Part shown: one piece after another, positions 62,184-64,000 of the stretch
How positions within the stretch are numbered: position 1 is the first letter of the stretch
Layout of the letters: the number at the start of each line of letters is the position of its first letter
Source of the DNA: Jaminaea rosea
Taxonomy: Eukaryota; Basidiomycota; Exobasidiomycetes; Microstromatales
Direction of reading: 5' to 3'
Length of the DNA: 64,000 nucleotides
Assembly (NCBI RefSeq): GCF_003144245.1
Contig: NW_020289975.1
Coordinates: forward strand, 1,135,496-1,199,495
Made by a program: the position numbers and the translations under genes
The notes under the pieces: generated by a model
Told to the model about the DNA's origin: nothing
Databases searched by the model: none
What the model saw: the letters and a program-made list of their open reading frames with translations, nothing else

Positions 62184-64000
62184 CTAGTCGACGTCCATGT
62201 TGTTCGGCGCCTCACCCTCAGCAGCCTTAGCCTCCTCTCCCTCCTTTGCCGGCTCCTCAGCCTTCTTCTCATCCTTGGGCGGTGCGTTGGCCTCAGGTGC
62301 AGGCGCAGGCGGTGCCTTGGGCTTGAGCTTGGTCATAATAGGCGTGCAAACGTAGAGGACCTCGTCCCTCTGCTTGCTCATCTCAGCCGCAGTGACCTTG
62401 GGGTCCTCGTTCTTGGGCATCTCAGCCTGCTTGGCAAGCTTGCCATCGAGCCAGTGAGCGGTGTTGGCGCACTTCTCGATGACCTTCTGCTTCTCCTCAT
62501 CGCTGATGTGCGAATACTTCTCGTCGCCACCCTGTGCCTGCTCGAGGAAGCTGTTGAGCGTCTCACGGAGCGCCGAAGCAGCCTTGGGACGGAGCTCGTT
62601 CTCCTTGAAACGAGCAACGATGGGGCCACCGATCTTCTGAAGCTTCTCGATGCGCTCCACGTACGCAGACTTTGTTGCCTCGTCGCCCTCGTCCGAGTAG
62701 AGCCACTCCTCCTCAGCATTCAAGGCAGCAAGGTACTGTTCCTTCTCCTTGGCCTGGACGTAAGGGCGGAGCGCACCGTCGAGCTTGGAGCGCTGGTCGT
62801 AGATCATCTCCTCGAGCGCATTCTTGCGGTCAGCCGTGTCGATGACGAGCTTGTCGTTGGCGTACATCTGACCCTCGAGCTCCTTGAGCTCAGCCGTGAT
62901 CGAGGCGTCCTTGGTGCCCAAACCGGAAACGGTGGGGAGGTCTTCCTTGCGCTGAAGCTTCTTGACCTTCTGCTTGATCGTCTTGGGCGGCTCGCCGTCG
63001 ACCTGAGCGGCGTTCGGGTCGGGGACGTCCTCCTCCTTCTCTACCTCCTCGACGAGGTAAGCGCCCTCGAAGTTGAGTACGGAGTGGAGATTGAGCCTCG
63101 TCTTGACCTTGACGATGGAGTGGTCCCCGCTGGCAGTGGGCTTGACGCCCTTGACGGTGAACTGACCAAGGAAAGGGTTGATGCCCTTGGGAAGCAGCTC
63201 CGGGTTGGCGTAGTGAGCCTCGAGCGAGAAGGGCTCCTTGCGGTAGAAGGTGAGAATTTTCGTCGAGGGAACAGGGTTGTTGGGCTGGAAGACGAGCAAC
63301 TCAGTCTCCTCGTCGACGTCAGCCTTCTCCCAAGTGACCTTGATCGGGTAAGCGGTGACGTCGTGGACGGCAAAGTCACGGACGCGGAAGACGGGCGAGA
63401 GGGTGGCGCACGCAAGAGTGGCACCACGAGCGACGGCCTCGTCCTGGTTCGAGGTGAAGGAGAGCTGCTTGCCAAAGAAGGCAGAGACGCGCTCCTTGAG
63501 CGAGGGCACACGCGAACTACCACCGACCATCTCGACGGAGTGGATCTCGTCCTTACTCAGGCCGGCCTGGGCGAGGGCAGCCTCGAGGGGTACAGTGACC
63601 TTCTCGAGGAGAGGAGCAATGAGGTTCTCGAAGTCCTCACGCTTGAGGGATGACGAAGCGTCAATGTCCTCCATGAGGGACTCGACGTTGAGAGGGGCGA
63701 AGGCATTGGCAGAGAGAACCTTCTTGAGGCGCTCACAGCCGGCAGACAGACGGAAGATTGCCTTGGGGTTGGAGAGGACGTCAATCTTGTACTTGCCCTT
63801 GAACTCCTCTGCAAAGTGGTGGAGGAGAGCAATGTCCATGTCACGACCACCGAAGTTGCGGTCTGAGGCAGTGCCGAGAACGGTGAGTTGACCCTTTGAG
63901 AAGGCAACGACGGCGACCTGGTAGCTCGAGTGGCCAAAGTCGCAGAAGACGACGTTGCGCGGGCTCTCAGGCTCAGGCAGGTCCGTCTTGGTGATACCAT
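62184..64000 (-). CDS. SSE1: Hsp110 chaperone Sse1 (5' truncated at window edge)
   Basis: The visible part encodes ~604 residues. It continues past 64000, where the frame reads GITKTDLPEPESPRNVVFCD. Hsp70-type ATPase elements include DFGHSSYQVAVVAFSKGQL, LGTASDRNFGGRDMD, LKKVLSANAFAPLNVES and MVGGSSRVPSLKERV. The substrate-binding part is that of Hsp110: PIKVTWEKADVDEETE and an acidic insertion. A helical lid ends in a Pro/Ala/Lys/Glu-rich tail, NNMDVD. Sse1 is a nucleotide exchange factor for cytosolic Hsp70. It lacks the EEVD end of Hsp70, consistent with the Hsp110 branch. The visible region has no intron. Confidence 0.95.
   Translation of the reverse strand, partial: GITKTDLPEPESPRNVVFCDFGHSSYQVAVVAFSKGQLTVLGTASDRNFGGRDMDIALLHHFAEEFKGKYKIDVLSNPKAIFRLSAGCERLKKVLSANAFAPLNVESLMEDIDASSSLKREDFENLIAPLLEKVTVPLEAALAQAGLSKDEIHSVEMVGGSSRVPSLKERVSAFFGKQLSFTSNQDEAVARGATLACATLSPVFRVRDFAVHDVTAYPIKVTWEKADVDEETELLVFQPNNPVPSTKILTFYRKEPFSLEAHYANPELLPKGINPFLGQFTVKGVKPTASGDHSIVKVKTRLNLHSVLNFEGAYLVEEVEKEEDVPDPNAAQVDGEPPKTIKQKVKKLQRKEDLPTVSGLGTKDASITAELKELEGQMYANDKLVIDTADRKNALEEMIYDQRSKLDGALRPYVQAKEKEQYLAALNAEEEWLYSDEGDEATKSAYVERIEKLQKIGGPIVARFKENELRPKAASALRETLNSFLEQAQGGDEKYSHISDEEKQKVIEKCANTAHWLDGKLAKQAEMPKNEDPKVTAAEMSKQRDEVLYVCTPIMTKLKPKAPPAPAPEANAPPKDEKKAEEPAKEGEEAKAAEGEAPNNMDVD

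Noticed and set aside
62058-63653. 531-codon Leu/Val-rich plus-strand ORF
   Set aside because: It is antisense to SSE1. The apparent hydrophobic repeats come from complementing Lys/Glu/Asp codons and are not a membrane protein.
1-64000. Search for transposons, LTR or virus-like elements, tRNA and CRISPR arrays
   Set aside because: No reverse transcriptase, integrase, transposase, capsid or long terminal repeats, no tRNA B-box/cloverleaf and no spaced repeat array were recognised by eye.

Overview
This is a stretch of nuclear DNA from a fungus, most likely a basidiomycete and possibly Ustilaginomycotina/Exobasidiomycetes. The class-level placement is inference from style, not from a marker gene. 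The evidence is dense single-copy housekeeping genes, short introns (mostly 60-90 bp) with GTGAGT-type donors and CAG/TAG acceptors, moderately GC-rich DNA, and fungal families (Zn2Cys6 factor, Mtc1, CysA-type serine O-acetyltransferase, DUF4211, FUSC/DUF2421 transporter). I see no transposon, LTR element, viral fossil, CRISPR array, tRNA or rRNA.

Layout. 1-9.4 kb: 3' end of an acidic nuclear protein, an alpha/beta hydrolase, GINS subunit Psf3, a mitochondrial PDK-type kinase and exocyst Sec10. 9.5-19.6 kb: FHIP/RAI16, Spt2, Rae1/Gle2, CLN3/Btn1 and FAM50/XAP5. 19.8-26.2 kb: Pex16, CysA-type serine O-acetyltransferase, TRAPPC2/Trs20 and a peroxisomal acyl-CoA thioesterase. 26.8-39.6 kb: a Zn2Cys6 factor, Mtc1, a START-domain protein and a FUSC-type membrane transporter, with long spacers. 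41-51.4 kb: elongin C, kinesin-1, an LYR protein like ETFRF1, eIF5 and dynein light intermediate chain. 51.5-64 kb: a glutaminyl-cyclase-like M28 protein, a 60-residue YABBY/HMG-like protein, a large Ser/Thr kinase, a HIT protein, a DUF4211 protein and the 3' part of an Hsp110 (Sse1) gene running off the right edge.

How they relate. These are mostly independent housekeeping genes, not a biosynthetic or defence cluster. Loose themes are membrane traffic and motors (Sec10, FHIP, TRAPPC2, kinesin-1, dynein LIC, Mtc1), peroxisomes (Pex16 and a thioesterase ending in SKL) and chromatin/RNA (Spt2, Psf3, Rae1, FAM50, elongin C). All spliced models below were built by hand from GT..AG sites and joined so that the frame closes; lengths follow from those joins.

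I did not find a convincing undescribed multi-gene system. The best leads are regulatory or structural. They are a stop-start (ATGA) overlapping uORF plus competing hairpins before the CysA gene, a weak-context uORF before eIF5, and a START-domain gene whose last intron switches between a polar and a hydrophobic C-terminus. Others are a PDK-type kinase with an Asp in the N-box Asn position and a 250-residue lid insert, a three-exon 60-residue protein that gene finders may miss, and a cluster of short repeats in the FUSC/elongin C divergent promoter.
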